DNA of 64,000 nucleotides. Origin: Ariolimax columbianus. Lineage: Eukaryota > Mollusca > Gastropoda > Stylommatophora > Arionidae. The translations under genes were made by a program, and so were the position numbers. Each line of letters starts with the position of its first letter. The stretch's first letter is position 1. Under the pieces are notes generated by a model. The model was not told the DNA's origin. It made no database searches and worked only from the letters and a program-made list of their open reading frames with translations. Positions 44,531 to 54,739 of this stretch are shown here, one piece after another. The stretch lies in the NCBI GenBank assembly GCA_036924085.1, contig JAVGWX010000002.1, forward strand, positions 91,201,371 to 91,265,370, in the 5' to 3' direction.

Positions 44531-44945
44531 GTATTCTCACAAGTCATGCTTTGTTGCTCGATGTACACTTGACAGGGAATTTTTCCAACCTTCTCCCGAA
44601 AATTCATATTTGTGATTCTCTCGCCTCTAATGTTGTTAGTGACCTTTCGTAGACACCGCATTTCGTAGGTGGCCAACTTTCGTTCCTAGGACTTATTCAA
44701 TACCCATGTCTGGCACTGGTAGCACAGGGTTGGGATGAATATATTATTGATCATCTTCTTTTATGCTTGGAGGGAAACTTGAGGTGCCTTAGCAGTTAAA
44801 ACAGCTGGTAGGTGACAGCGTTTAACATATGCACTCTCGTTTCCATCTCTCTATCAAGTCTGCCATCCTCAGTAAAACCAGTTCCTAAATACCTAAATTC
44901 TTGTACCTGCTTCATTGTTATTTCAATCAAATGAATGCAAATATG

Positions 44946-45449
44946 TACGAGGCGTGTTCAAATGAAACCGGAACTAACTGCAGCAAGTAAACATACGTAC
45001 GTACGATGCGCATAATGACGTCACTTAATAAACAGCACATATCAACCGTCAAGTTTGCAAAATGTCATTATCCTCCGACTCATAGTTTCCTCAGCAGACC
45101 GTTGAAAATATGGCGGGTGTGATACGGAATCCGTCCAGAATTGATCAGCAAGCGGTGATTTGGTTTCTAACAACTGAAGGATGTCGACCAGTTGAAATTC
45201 ATCGCAGAATGGAGGCAGTGTATGGTGACAAAAGTATGTCGAAGAGAACAGTGAAGAACTGGACAACAATGTTTAAAGAAGGACGGGAGTTAACGAAAAA
45301 TCTTCCGAGACCAGGTCAGACGCATATTGTTGCACCAGAAGATGCCATCACCCAAATTGATGCAGCAATTCGGATGGACCGTCGCCAGAGCTTACGTTCG
45401 CTAGCAGAGGAATTCGCTGTGTCGCAAGGGACAGTTCAAATGGTGGTTA
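44946..45449 (+). pseudogene. Mariner-like transposase N-terminal half, cut by R1
   Basis: The transposon end TACGAGGCGTGTTCAAATGA, a leader of about 160 bp, then an open frame from ATG at 45110: MAGVIRNPSRIDQQAVIWFL, GCRPVEIHRRMEAVYGD, VKNWTTMFKEGRELTKNLPR, and a second helix-turn-helix with SLRSLAEEFAVSQGTVQMVV. These are the two DNA-binding helices of a mariner-like transposase (HTH_48/GVQW3 type). R1 interrupts after that, so the frame ends at 45511 with about 20 R1-encoded residues. The DDD catalytic domain is not found on the far side of the nest. The N-terminal frame is intact, unlike the other copies of this family. Confidence 0.85.
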
Positions 45450-45641
45450 GGGATCAAGATGCTGAGTCGCGCATGAGTTGCGGTGGTCAGCGACCCATAG
45501 CTGACTGTTAGCGTCAGGGCCAGCGAACCAAAGCTGCCAAGACCTTTCTACACCTCCACGCGGTGATCCTGGATAACTGGCTGCAGCAGGGCAGACTGGG
45601 AAAGGAGAAGGGATCGAAGAGAGAATGCTAACCCGGTACTC

Positions 45642-48143
45642 TTCTTCTTCTTCTTCTTCTTCGTACGCAGTCAGACAGTAACCATTATTTTTTCGAAAAA
45701 AGCGGCGGTCATCCTGAGGCTGTCGACACTGCCATAGAGCTTGTCTTGTGGTTCCACTGGTGATGGCACCACATCTGCTCTCTCTGATCCTCGTATGTCG
45801 GGCAGTTCTGCAGCAGATGTTCAGCGGTCATTTTCCCGGTACCACACGGGCATTCGTCGGTTCCACCTATCTTCAATTTGTTTAATAGGTGGTACCTCAG
45901 TTTATTGTGGCCAGTGCGAAGTCTGAAGACAACGACCTGCTCTCTTCTGTTCAACTGGTAATAGGCATCGTTTTTGGTGTAACCAGTATGTTCGGTTTCC
46001 CATTTGGTCATGTATCTGGCTTTAATAAGCCGTTTTGACTCTTCGTACGTCATACTAGTATCTGTTTGTGGTAGTCTTGCACCTTCTTTTGCCAGTCTGT
46101 CTGCCTCCTCGTTGCCTTGGATGTTGCAGTGTGATGGGACCCACTGTACCACTACCCTTTTTGGTGCGGACTGCTGGCATAGTTGACAGAGTACTGCTCT
46201 TAAGTCATTAAACTCAGTGTTTTTCTGGCTTTTTAGCGCTGTGACTACGGCCAGAACATCTGTAAGCAGGACTGTATGGCTTTCATTTTCTTTATGTGTC
46301 ACCATTTCTTCCACTGCCGCCCTCAGTGCCTCTGCCTCCGCTCTGAAATTGCTTGTGTACTTACCAGTGGCGAATGACAGTGTTATTTTTCTGCCATTTG
46401 GTAGGTTCAGGAATGCTCCTGCCCCTCCGTTCTGTGTAGTGTTTGTTACACAACCGTCGGTGTATGCATGGGTCCAGTCCATGCTTGGGTAGTTTTCCGA
46501 TATAAAGCTTAGGGTAGTATCTCTCCTTTCTTGGCAGTTTTTGTTTCCAATACCTGGTATATTTTCTACCACTTCTGAAAATATATCCTGCCTCCAGGTA
46601 GGTTTTCGTACAGTAGTGATGGGCTTTGGTGTTGTTAGTGCGTTTATGGGATCTTCGTGCATCTTTGCTTTGGCTATTTCTGCAAAGTTTCTCCGCTTTA
46701 GTTTTCCATTTCCCAAATTGTTTAGTCTCTGGTGCATTGAATGGTCAGTCAGTCTTCTTAGTTTCTCTGACTGCAGCTGGGCTCTGCAGTCTCTTCTATC
46801 GGTCATGGATTGCAGTTTTGTAATCTTTTCAAGTTCTACAATTGGCGTTGACTTCATGCCTCCTGTTATAACTCTCATGGCTTGGTTTTGAAGTTTGCTA
46901 ACTTTATCGAAGTTCGCCTTTGCTGCTGTTGTCCATGCTGCCGCAATGCCATACTCGAGAACTGGTCTCACTCTTCCAGTGTACAGTTTCTTGAGTATGC
47001 TTTCGTCTGTTCCCTAGCTTGTGCCAGCAAGTTTCCTCATGATTGCCATTCTTTCTCTGGCTCTCATTCGGTTTCTCTCGATCTGACTTTTCCATGTCAT
47101 GCGTCGATCAAATGTGACTCCCAGATAGTTTGGGTTGTCGTTTGGCTGCAGGAATTTGCCATTTAAAATTGATTTGGTATTTTGGGGTTTGATTGAGAGC
47201 GAGAATATTGTACATGTGGTTTTCTCCTCGTTTATTTTGACCAGCCATGAGTTCGCCCACTCTTCCAGCGATGTTAGGGCCTGCTGTATCCGATTTCTTG
47301 CTACGGTGAGATTCTTTTCATAGGTCCACATAGCCAGATCGTCTGCAAACATTGAGCTATGGACTCTTCTTGGTATATGTCGTTTATATACACCAGGAAG
47401 AGTGTGGGAGACAGTACTCCCCCTTGGGGTACTCCCTGCTCGAGTGTCACCTTTTTGCTCATCTGCCCTTGTACTTGGACTCTGGCCGTTCTTTTTTGGA
47501 GGTAGTGGTTGATCCACTTGTACATTCTCCCACAAACTTCACTTCTCCTTAGCTTGACTCTAAATACGTCTTTCCAGACTTTGTCAAATGCCTTTTCCAG
47601 ATCCACCCAAACCGCTACTGTGTGTTTCTGTACCTGGTAGGCATCTTCTATTTCCTGGGCTATGAGGATGACCTGGTCCTCAGTGGATATGTGCTGTCTA
47701 AAGCCGGCTTGCTGTGGAATTAGTATTCGTTTTTCTTCCAGATGCCACATCAGTCTGGTGTTTATCATACGTTCCATCAGTTTGCCGACACAGCTCAGTA
47801 GGCTGATAGGCCTGTATCCATTTGGATCTGTTTTGTCCTTTCCTTTTTTTGGTACTGGTACCAGTATTGCGTCTTTCCATGCCTGGGGTACAATTCCCCT
47901 TTTCCAGCTTTGGTTCTGGACCGATAGCAGTTTCCTCTTCGCTGTTTGGCCCAGCCCCATCAGCATTTCGTTTGTTATCCCGTCTTTTCCGGGAGATTTC
48001 CTTTTCTTTAATGTTCTCATGGCCTCTTCCATTTCACTCATTGTTAATTTGGCCATCATAAGCTCTTCTGGTGCCGTATTGATGTCGTCGTGCCCCTTTT
48101 GATCCTCACTATTGTCGGTATGCCTATCTGCAGGGACCTCGAT
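45642..48143 (-). mobile_element. RNase H-type LINE insertion with (GAA)n tail
   Basis: Reverse-oriented, 5' truncated LINE. The (CTT)7 at 45642-45662 is the complement of a (GAA)n 3' tail. GCTAACCCGGTACTC (left) and GTTAACTTGGTACTC (right) at the junctions are a 15-bp target duplication with three differences. No endonuclease coding region is included, fitting incomplete reverse transcription. Confidence 0.88.
45709..48129 (-). pseudogene. I-type LINE ORF2: RT, RNase H, Cys-rich tail; one frameshift, one stop
   Basis: Reverse reading from 48129: KKRKSPGKDGITNEML, a PVPKKGKDKTDPNGYRPISL segment, QQAGFRQHISTEDQ, VWVDLEKAFDKVW and EQGVPQGGVLSPTLFLVYIND. A one-base frameshift near 47370 is followed by the catalytic box SSMFADDLAMW, SWLVKINEEKTTC and YLGVTFDRRMTW. 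An in-frame TAG follows at about 47018, then RPVLEYGIAAAW. RNase H has YTDG, RAEAEALRAAVEE, LLTD and HCNIQGNEEADRLAKEGARL. A CPCGTGKMTAEHLLQNCP zinc-binding tail ends it. RNase H after RT points to the I/Nimb-like group of non-LTR elements. Only two lesions make this one of the youngest LINEs here. Confidence 0.93.
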
Positions 48144-48333
48144 GTTAACTTGGTACTCAAAATATGCTTGCTGAAGTCGAATGTGTTGGACCGAAAGGTG
48201 CAAATATCGCAGTATTTCTGTAAACTACGACACAACGCATTCCGTTCTGTGGACTACATTCTGCTACTTAAGCCCTTTCAGTGTTTGGTAGTGGGAGATT
48301 GAGAATGAACGAAGCCAAGTCAAGCCAAGGTGT

Positions 48334-49174
48334 ATCTCCATGTTGAGTCATTTTTCTTCCCAGATAGGTGGAACTGTCAACTGTTTGTAATAATCGTGTA
48401 AGGCTACCATCATATTCGGTCATTAGACTTCTGACGCAGCGCACATTTTTGTACACAACATACTCCCTCGGAAATTCCCCATTTCCCAACTTTTAAATTT
48501 ATTTATCTGTATGGCCCCTGTCATTGCTTCATGCCATCGAGAATAGTAGTAACCGCTTGATGACAGCTCAGAGACTGGCTGATGGCGGATGATATTAAGC
48601 TGCTGACACTAAACTGGACCCTCATTGATTAGCACAACTCTGGAGTCAATTAGAGCTTGTGCTGTGATTAAAATCGCAGGCTTTCCCGTGTGTTATTCCG
48701 ATTGGCGTAGATTAGTCACGTGATCTCTGGCGGGCATTTGGCAGATTGGGATTGGACAATTACAACTCTCTCTCTCCTTTTTCGACCACACTCCTCTCCA
48801 TCTCCCTTATACAAAAAATAACAACAAACAAAAACAACAAAAAAGGCATAATTGGCTTGATTACGTACAATTCATCTGACGTGTTGACAGTCACAGGCGA
48901 CTGTTGGTCTAATTGTCAACCTGCACATGCTATTGTTACCAACTCGGTTGATACAGACAGATCAGCCTATGGGCGGAGAATCCTTTTCATGTTGGAAGAC
49001 CGCATTAAGTTTGCTGTAACCCTAATTATCCCACATTCCGGAAACGTCAATTGGATGCACTTTAAAACGTACATCATTTGGCAGAGAAATCTAACTACCG
49101 CGACATGTTTAAACAAAATGGGTAAAGCTAGAGTCGTAGCAGACACTGACGTCGGGAATGGAGTGTTAGATGAT
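48334..49174. other. Mostly unassigned
   Basis: Reverse strand 48335-48490 gives TRLLQTVDSSTYLGRKMTQH, possibly a LINE scrap (YLGxKxT box). A forward frame of 147 codons (48746-49189) has no recognised motif and ends inside tSINE-B; I do not call it a gene. The expected second half of the mariner transposase is not here. Confidence 0.4.
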
Positions 49175-49357
49175 CCCTTAATGTACTAAGGCACAGCTTT
49201 GTGAGGTGTGGTGGTCATTTCCCTCCCTCGCTGTCTTTTTCTTTCCCAGGTGGTCATGCACAGCAGGGTCGATTAGAGCTGCCGGTAGCGGGATTGAACC
49301 TATGTAGCTTTACGATGAGAAGTGAGGGCTCTAGCACTGAGTTAATCAACCCCTTAC
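49175..49357 (-). mobile_element. tSINE-B, reference copy with both pol III boxes
   Basis: On the reverse strand: TTAACTCAGTGCTAGAGCC (A-box region) and GGTTCAATCCC (B-box) about 33 bases later, then GCTACCGGCAGCTCTAATCG, GGGAAAGAAAAAGACAGCGA, GGGAGGGAAATGACCACC and a short 3' end. It lacks tRNA stem pairing. Confidence 0.85.
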
Positions 49358-49424
49358 CATGACATGTGCTAACTTAGAAATAATTTACACATTTTAAATG
49401 GGATATAGGTGAGTTTCAATCAAT

Positions 49425-49800
49425 TAATCAATAAATGAAAACCTGAACACTCCCTGTGTCCTCAACAACTACTCGCCAAGTCGCCCAATCATGAGCCATC
49501 TGAGCCAGTTCTGGCCATGCCTTGCCTGCTGCCTTGACACTGGCATCCAGTTCCCTCTTCCGTGAGTGTCTCGGTCCTCCTCCTTTTACCTTGTGGAATC
49601 CAAAACATAGATTATCTGGCAATGTTCTCAAATAGTTTTCATAATCCAGATCCACCTCCACCTCTGTATTTCATGCCCTACTGGCATTTGTCCCGTTTTC
49701 CACACCAGTTCCACCTTGGTGATCTTGTTCTACCATTTCTACCCTCGTATTCTGCGCAGGCAGTCATGCACGAAAGTCGGTACCTTTATCGTAAGTACCT
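49425..49800 (-). pseudogene. LINE-H C-terminal remnant
   Basis: Reverse frame 49428-49661 reads GGGPRHSRKRELDASVKAAG, KAWPELAQMAHDWATWRVVV. Upstream in other frames are IQRWRWIW and a KVPTFVHDCLRRI-like start. Same series as 31630-32517, which it helps to interpret. Confidence 0.7.
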
Positions 49801-50330
49801 TTGCTTTCCTCTATGTTTCATAGCCGTATAGAACGGACTTTACGCTGGAGTTGAGCACATTTTTATTTTGTTTGTACTCGCTAGGACTAGTAAATAAACA
49901 AATTAGTTTTATTGTCTGCGTTTCTGTGATTTATTTTTTAAATTATTTTTTGGGCTTACCAAAATTGTTTTTGTGTGTGTGTGAAGTGTTTGTCTATCTG
50001 TATGTACTGGGGGGGGGGGCGCACGCACCGGGCCGCAGCCTTTTAGGTGAAATCAAGATGTGTTAACCAGTGCTTGGATGCGTGTGTCCGTCTGTATGTA
50101 TTTATACTAGTTAGGGCGCTCTCAAAGGTCAACCCAACCACAGTGCAATGGAAGGATCTCACCCTGATAACGCTTAAGAAAGTTGTAAAAGAGTGTGATT
50201 GTTGGAGACAGTAAAATGGAACAGAGTTGAGGATGGGGGTGTTTTTGTAAAGGGAGGGGGGGGGGGGGGTGTTGGGGGTAAGAAGAGGAGAGAACAAAAA
50301 TATGTCGTGTTGTTAAAGAAAAAGCGGACA
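49801..50330. other. Unassigned, with two G-runs
   Basis: G-runs at about 50010 and 50258. No credible gene. Confidence 0.4.
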
Positions 50331-51427
50331 TTTTAATGATTGTGTTGTGATTGCTTTTGGTAGGCTAGAATTTAATGATTGTGTTGTGATTGCTTTTGGT
50401 AGGCTAGAATTTAATGATTGTGTTGTGATTGCTTTTGGTAGGCTAGAATTTAATGATTGTGTTGTGATTGCTTTTGGTAGGCTAGAATTTAATGATTGTG
50501 TTGTGATTGCTTTTGGTAGGCTAGAATTTAATGATTGTGTTGTGATTGCTTTTGGTAGGCTAGAATTTAATGATTGTGTTGTGATTGCTTTTGGTAGGCT
50601 AGAATTTAATGATTGTGTTGTGATTGCTTTTGGTAGGCTAGAATTTAATGATTGTGTTGTGATTGCTTTTGGTAGGCTAGAATTTAATGATTGTGTTGTG
50701 ATTGCTTTTGGTAGGCTAGAATTTAATGATTGTGTTGTGATTGCTTTTGGTAGGCTAGAATTTAATGATTGTGTTGTGATTGCTTTTGGTAGGCTAGAAT
50801 TTAATGATTGTGTTGTGATTGCTTTTGGTAGGCTAGAATTTAATGATTGTGTTGTGATTGCTTTTGGTAGGCTAGAATTTAATGATTGTGTTGTGATTGC
50901 TTTTGGTAGGCTAGAATTTAAAGATTTTGTTGTGATTGCTTTTGGTAGGCTAGAATTTAATGATTGTGTTGTGATTGCTTTTGGTAGGCTAGAATTTAAT
51001 GATTGTGTTGTGATTGCTTTTGGTAGGCTAGAATTTAATGATTGTGTTGTGATTGCTTTTGGTAGGCTAGAATTTAATGATTGTGTTGTGATTGCTTTTG
51101 GTAGGCTAGAATTTAATGATTGTGTTGTGATTGCTTTTGGTAGGCTAGAATTTAATGATTGTGTTGTGATTGCTTTTGGTAGGCTAGAATTTAATGATTG
51201 TGTTGTGATTGCTTTTGGTAGGCTAGAATTTAATGATTGTGTTGTGATTGCTTTTGGTAGGCTAGAATTTAATGATTGTGTTGTGATTGCTTTTGGTAGG
51301 CTAGAATTTAATGATTGTGTTGTGATTGCTTTTGGTAGGCTAGAATTTAATGATTGTGTTGTGATTGCTTTTGGTAGGCTAGAATTTAATGATTGTGTTG
51401 TGATTGCTTTTGGTAGGCTAGAATTTG
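50331..51427. repeat. 39-bp satellite, about 28 almost identical units
   Basis: Units of ATTGTGTTGTGATTGCTTTT + GGTAGGCTAGAATTTAATG. Nearly every unit is identical; one unit near 50920 carries AAAGATTTTG in place of AATGATTGTG. The frame 50347-51570 repeats VIAFGRLEFNDCV 28 times because 39 is a multiple of three. It has no other domain. The right flank includes a small R1-like scrap (GTATCCGACTTCTGCAAGCA). Confidence 0.97.
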
Positions 51428-51939
51428 AAAATGTTGTTGCACCATTGCGGTCTACAGCTTCAGCTGTTTCGTTTTGTGTGACCTTGAGGGTGTCTAGATT
51501 TGGGTCATGTAGGTCGTCAGTCGTCAGTTTGGGAAGGGATATGTGTATCCGACTTCTGCAAGCATTTTAAGAGAACGATTATTTCCCATAGGGGCATTAC
51601 TTTGTTAAATCCGAGCGTAGGCATGTTTGCGCTATGAGCTGTGCGACTAACCACTTAGCCTCGAAGTCTCCACCCCTCTCCTCCCTATTCCCACCAATTA
51701 CCTTCTGATATACCGATTTACAACTGGGTTGACTGGAGCGCCTCGATAACAGGGATTGTACCAGGTATATTTGATGCGAGAAGCGATCATTTTCAACTCT
51801 GACGCTCAATAGTATCAATAATTATCAACCCCTTGTGGTCCAACAAGAACCATAGGTCACCAGCTTACCCCCAACAAGAACCATAGGTCACCAGCTTACC
51901 CCTGTAACAGGAAGCCTGTTTACAATCATCCACAACCTG
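51428..51939. other. Mostly unassigned
   Basis: A direct duplication of about 36 bp (CAAGAACCATAGGTCACCAG, at 51845 and 51881) precedes the LINE fragment; otherwise nothing recognised. Confidence 0.4.
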
Positions 51940-52376
51940 CTCCTACGTGGACTCTCACACGAAATAAAATAAAACATCGAGCTGCTGTCCCAAAAAGAAC
52001 CAGATCTAGTCCTACAGTGGATTTCGATCCATTGTGGAATCCTTGGAAACGAGAAAGCAGATGAGGACTCAAAAGTCGGAAGTGGCAGCTTGTAGACGTG
52101 CCATCTACAGAGCTATGAAGAAGGAAAACCACTAATCAAACAATCAAATGAGGACGGAATGAAGAAATCAGCACAAAGAATTCAAACCAGAACATGAAAG
52201 CATAGACAAACTTGGTACGGATGGACAAACAGAGATCTTCAGACTCAGAACAGGACATTGGAGAGTCAAGGCAAACCTCCAGATAATGGGTCTCAGAGAC
52301 ACTGCCACTTGTGATTGTGGAGCACCCAAGCAAACACCAGAGTGTCGGTAACGACCTGAAACGCACAGTTTCCTTC
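51940..52376 (+). pseudogene. RNase H-type LINE C-terminus
   Basis: Reads LVLQWISIHCGILGNEKADE (the RNase H region with the last acidic residue), then, after frameshifts, TDGQTEIFRLRTGHWRVKAN, GLRDTATCDCGAPKQTPEC (zinc-binding tail) and NDLKRTVSFVNLTGLEA, the final residues before the stop. Only the last third of ORF2 is kept. It is a different subtype from the LINE at 45642. Confidence 0.85.
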
Positions 52377-52735
52377 GTGAACCTCACCGGGCTAGAAGCA
52401 TATCATCAGTTGATCGTGAACCTCATCAAACTAGAAGCATAGCATCAGTTGATTGTGAACCTCACCGGACTAGAAGCATAGCATCAGTTGATTGTGAACC
52501 TCACCTTACTAGACGCATAGCATCAGTTGATCGCGATCCTCACCGGACTAGAAGCCTAGCATCAGTTGATCGTGAACCTCACCTTACTAGAAGCCTAGCA
52601 TCAGTTGATTGTGAACCTCACCTTACTATAAGCCTAGCATCAGTTGATCGTGAACCTCACCTTACTAGAAGCCTAGCATCAGTTGATTGTGAACCTCACC
52701 TTACTAGAAGCCTAGCATCAGTTGATTGAGAAAGA
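52377..52735. repeat. 39-bp array made from the last codons of a LINE
   Basis: Nine units of GTGAACCTCACCTTACTAGA + AGCCTAGCATCAGTTGATT. The first unit is still in the LINE frame (VNLTGLEA then stop), so the unit spans the ORF2 end plus a few 3' bases. After the last unit comes GAGAAAGAAGAAGAAG, resembling a LINE (GAA)n tail. Confidence 0.93.
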
Positions 52736-52742
52736 AGAAGAA

Positions 52743-53459
52743 GCGGCTTCAAGGGGAACCACAGGTCACCACTGCAGATACCCGCTTTTACAGGAAGTAT
52801 GTACCCTACCATTTGCAATCATTTACCGTTTATCTCCAATGTGAAGGAAATGTTTTGACATTAGCTGGTCGTTTTACAGCAAAATAATCAAACTGTATCC
52901 GAGCTTTTGCAGTGGCCGATTATAATGCCAATGATTTTATGTATTTTTTTTTAACATGATGATGTTGCCAACCCCAAGCACAACCCTCGTTAGTCCACTC
53001 TTACAACATTCTTGGAACATTATAGTGTTACTATTCTTGTCATACCAGGTACTTCTCCTAATTTAATTTTAGGTAGGTAGTTCGCGTATGCGACAGCACA
53101 CCTTATTGCCAACCATAAATTAGCACGATAAATCGTTAAGTTACAGGCTGCGTGCAGTGAGACTGCTTTCGAAATTGACCCAGTCAGGTCATGAATAATG
53201 ACGACTGAAAAATATATTTAAAAGAAAAAAGCTAAAAGATAGTTGTACAAACACATTAACAGACATAAATTCACATTCGCCGACATATAACAGCCTAAAT
53301 ATGCTTTTTATTAAATTTATTTTTGTTTAAACTGGATGAATTTCTGCTGAGAAATTTCGAAGACTGGAGAAATTGAGTTCTGACACTAATATGTTTCTAG
53401 CATTAATACTTCAATAATGGAGAGGTAACTAAAAAATGTAAATATATGTGGATAACGCG
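52743..53459. other. No recognisable feature
   Basis: AT-rich, stop-dense. Nothing recognised. Confidence 0.4.
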
Positions 53460-54035
53460 GTAATAATGCAGACAAGAGAGAACATAGATGGGCAGGTCAC
53501 ATGTTACGACGAAACGGTCGTCGATGGATGGATCACAGCAACAGCAGTCTGGTACCCCCGAGGTTGTTGTTGTTGTTGATGTTGTTGTTGTTAAACGCCC
53601 AACAATGAGTAGCGTTACTGTTTTGTGTGCCCTGAAAAGGACGTTAAGTGGCGGTTTGTAATAGCTTTCCTCACATCCAGATCGTGCTGATGAGGGTGGT
53701 TCGGGTTCCTCCAGGCCGCTGTGCTATCCTTTGCCTCATCTGCGTTGCACTGACTACTTCGGGGATCACATCGATTCATCACATTGTTTGCCAGGCTGAA
53801 ATTAAAACAGCCTATTTCCAGTGAGAGCGACTTTCAAGGTAAGAATACACCGTGGGGAAGACCCCCAAAGACCCCCAAATCTCCTTTGCTGTACGCTAGA
53901 ACATCGGAGACAACCTTGGAGGAATACTTACCACGTACTGGGCTTCCGTGGCCTGCAGGAAACAAAGTTGGGACCCGCAGCTTCGCTAAGCAACGAGTCA
54001 CCAAGATCATCCAGATCAAGATTAAGATCAAATAA
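53460..54035 (+). mobile_element. LINE 3' remnant split by R2
   Basis: The left part reads HRWAGHMLRRNGRRWMDH-like residues; R2 intervenes; the right part (53860-54035) ends CTTCCGTGGCCTGCAGG, GGGACCCGCAGC, ATCCAGATCAAGATTAAGAT, like 28660-28940. Coding sequence is very decayed. Confidence 0.55.
53564..53850 (-). mobile_element. R2 copy
   Basis: (GTT)n with one GAT, then AAACGCCCAACAATGAGTAG, GTGCCCTGAAAAGGACGTTA, GGGATCACATCGATTCATCA and CCTATTTCCAGTGAGAGCGA. No terminal 38-bp motif is kept. Confidence 0.8.
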
Positions 54036-54053
54036 TATATTTAGAAAACATTT

Positions 54054-54205
54054 TCTGCCGAAGACGGATGTGTCGGACCGAAAGGTGCAAATATCGCAGT
54101 CAAACTGTAAACTAGCGACACAACGCAAATCCGTTCTCCGGACTACATCCTGCTACTTGCTGTTCAGGGCTTGGTAGCGGGAGATTGAGAATAAACGCAG
54201 AAGAA
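54054..54205 (+). mobile_element. R1 short-subfamily copy
   Basis: Starts CGAAGACGGATGTGTCGGAC and ends GAGAATAAACGCAGAAGAAGAAG. Shares the CTAGCGACACAACGCA variant with 35854-36030 and begins at almost the same internal point. Confidence 0.82.
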
Positions 54206-54307
54206 GAAGAAAATATTTTTACAGTCGCTTTGAAAGCTTTTTGATGACAGCAAAAGTGAATGCCTGTTGAAGTTTGTTTCTTAGTCAAACTTTTTGCCAT
54301 TTTTCTT

Positions 54308-54545
54308 TTCCTTAGTTGCTCATTCTCAAACTCACACTACCAGGTCCTGACAAAGGCTTTCCAAGCAAGAGGGTGTAGTCCAGAGAACGGAATATTTTTG
54401 TGTGGTAATTTACAACTTGATTGCGATATTCGGCATATCCTACTTCATCAAGGCATTCTTGAGTACCGGGTTAGCCTTCCCTCTTCTGTCCCTTCTCCTT
54501 AGCCAGTCTGCTCTGTTGTAGATGTTATCAAGGATCACCACGAGG
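54308..54545 (-). mobile_element. R1 copy, 5' truncated and diverged
   Basis: TCCTTAGTTGCTCATTCTCA, GTAGTCCAGAGAACGGAATA, TTGAGTACCGGGTTAGCCTT, then TATCAAGGATCACCACGAGG. With 54054 it forms an imperfect inverted pair separated by about 100 bp. Confidence 0.8.
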
Positions 54546-54569
54546 AGTTGGAAAAGAAATTCCCTTGAC

Positions 54570-54650
54570 GCTGATTCGAACCAGCCAGTTAATGAAGCTC
54601 TAAGTTGTCCACTACACTCCTCCGTTCTACTAACTGGGCTATCAGGGGTG
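54570..54650 (-). mobile_element. tRNA-like SINE head fragment
   Basis: Reverse strand: CCCTGATAGCCCAGTTAGTA (A-box) and GGTTCGAATC (B-box) with tRNA-like spacing. No body of a known family follows; stems do not pair well enough for a tRNA gene. Confidence 0.55.
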
Positions 54651-54739
54651 ATACCAACGTTTCTGGATTTGCTGTTCTCATGTTTGTAAAATTAACGCTG
54701 CAGCAAGTCAGTTTTCTGTTATATTGTAAATGTGCCGCG

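Larger units (their letters stand above)
43835..44930 (-). pseudogene. LINE C-terminal region holding two tandem arrays
   Basis: Reverse reading across frames: QEFRYLGTGFTEDGRLDREM, ETRVHMLNAVTYQL, TLCYQCQTWV-like, YEMRCLRKV, a QPDHIVHA block repeated by the 23-bp array, FYMKTSGRRARGRPRKRCIG, THRNMGNIFTQATRLERQ, then the 33-bp array. Stops and frame changes are frequent. No catalytic box is left. Confidence 0.82.
45450..48333 (+). mobile_element. R1 copy split by a 2.5-kb LINE
   Basis: The left part 45450-45641 runs from GGGATCAAGATGCTGAGTCG to GCTAACCCGGTACTC. The right part 48144-48333 resumes at GGTACTCAAAATATGCTTGC and ends GAATGAACGAAGCCAAGTCA. The consensus is continuous once the LINE is removed. 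Confidence 0.92.

Noticed and set aside
48746..49189. 147-codon forward frame
   Set aside because: No recognised motif, and its end lies in tSINE-B. It is most likely a chance frame.
50347..51570. 407-codon repeat protein
   Set aside because: It repeats one 13-residue unit because the DNA unit is 39 bp. The start codon lies in the array edge and the C-terminal tail has no recognisable domain.
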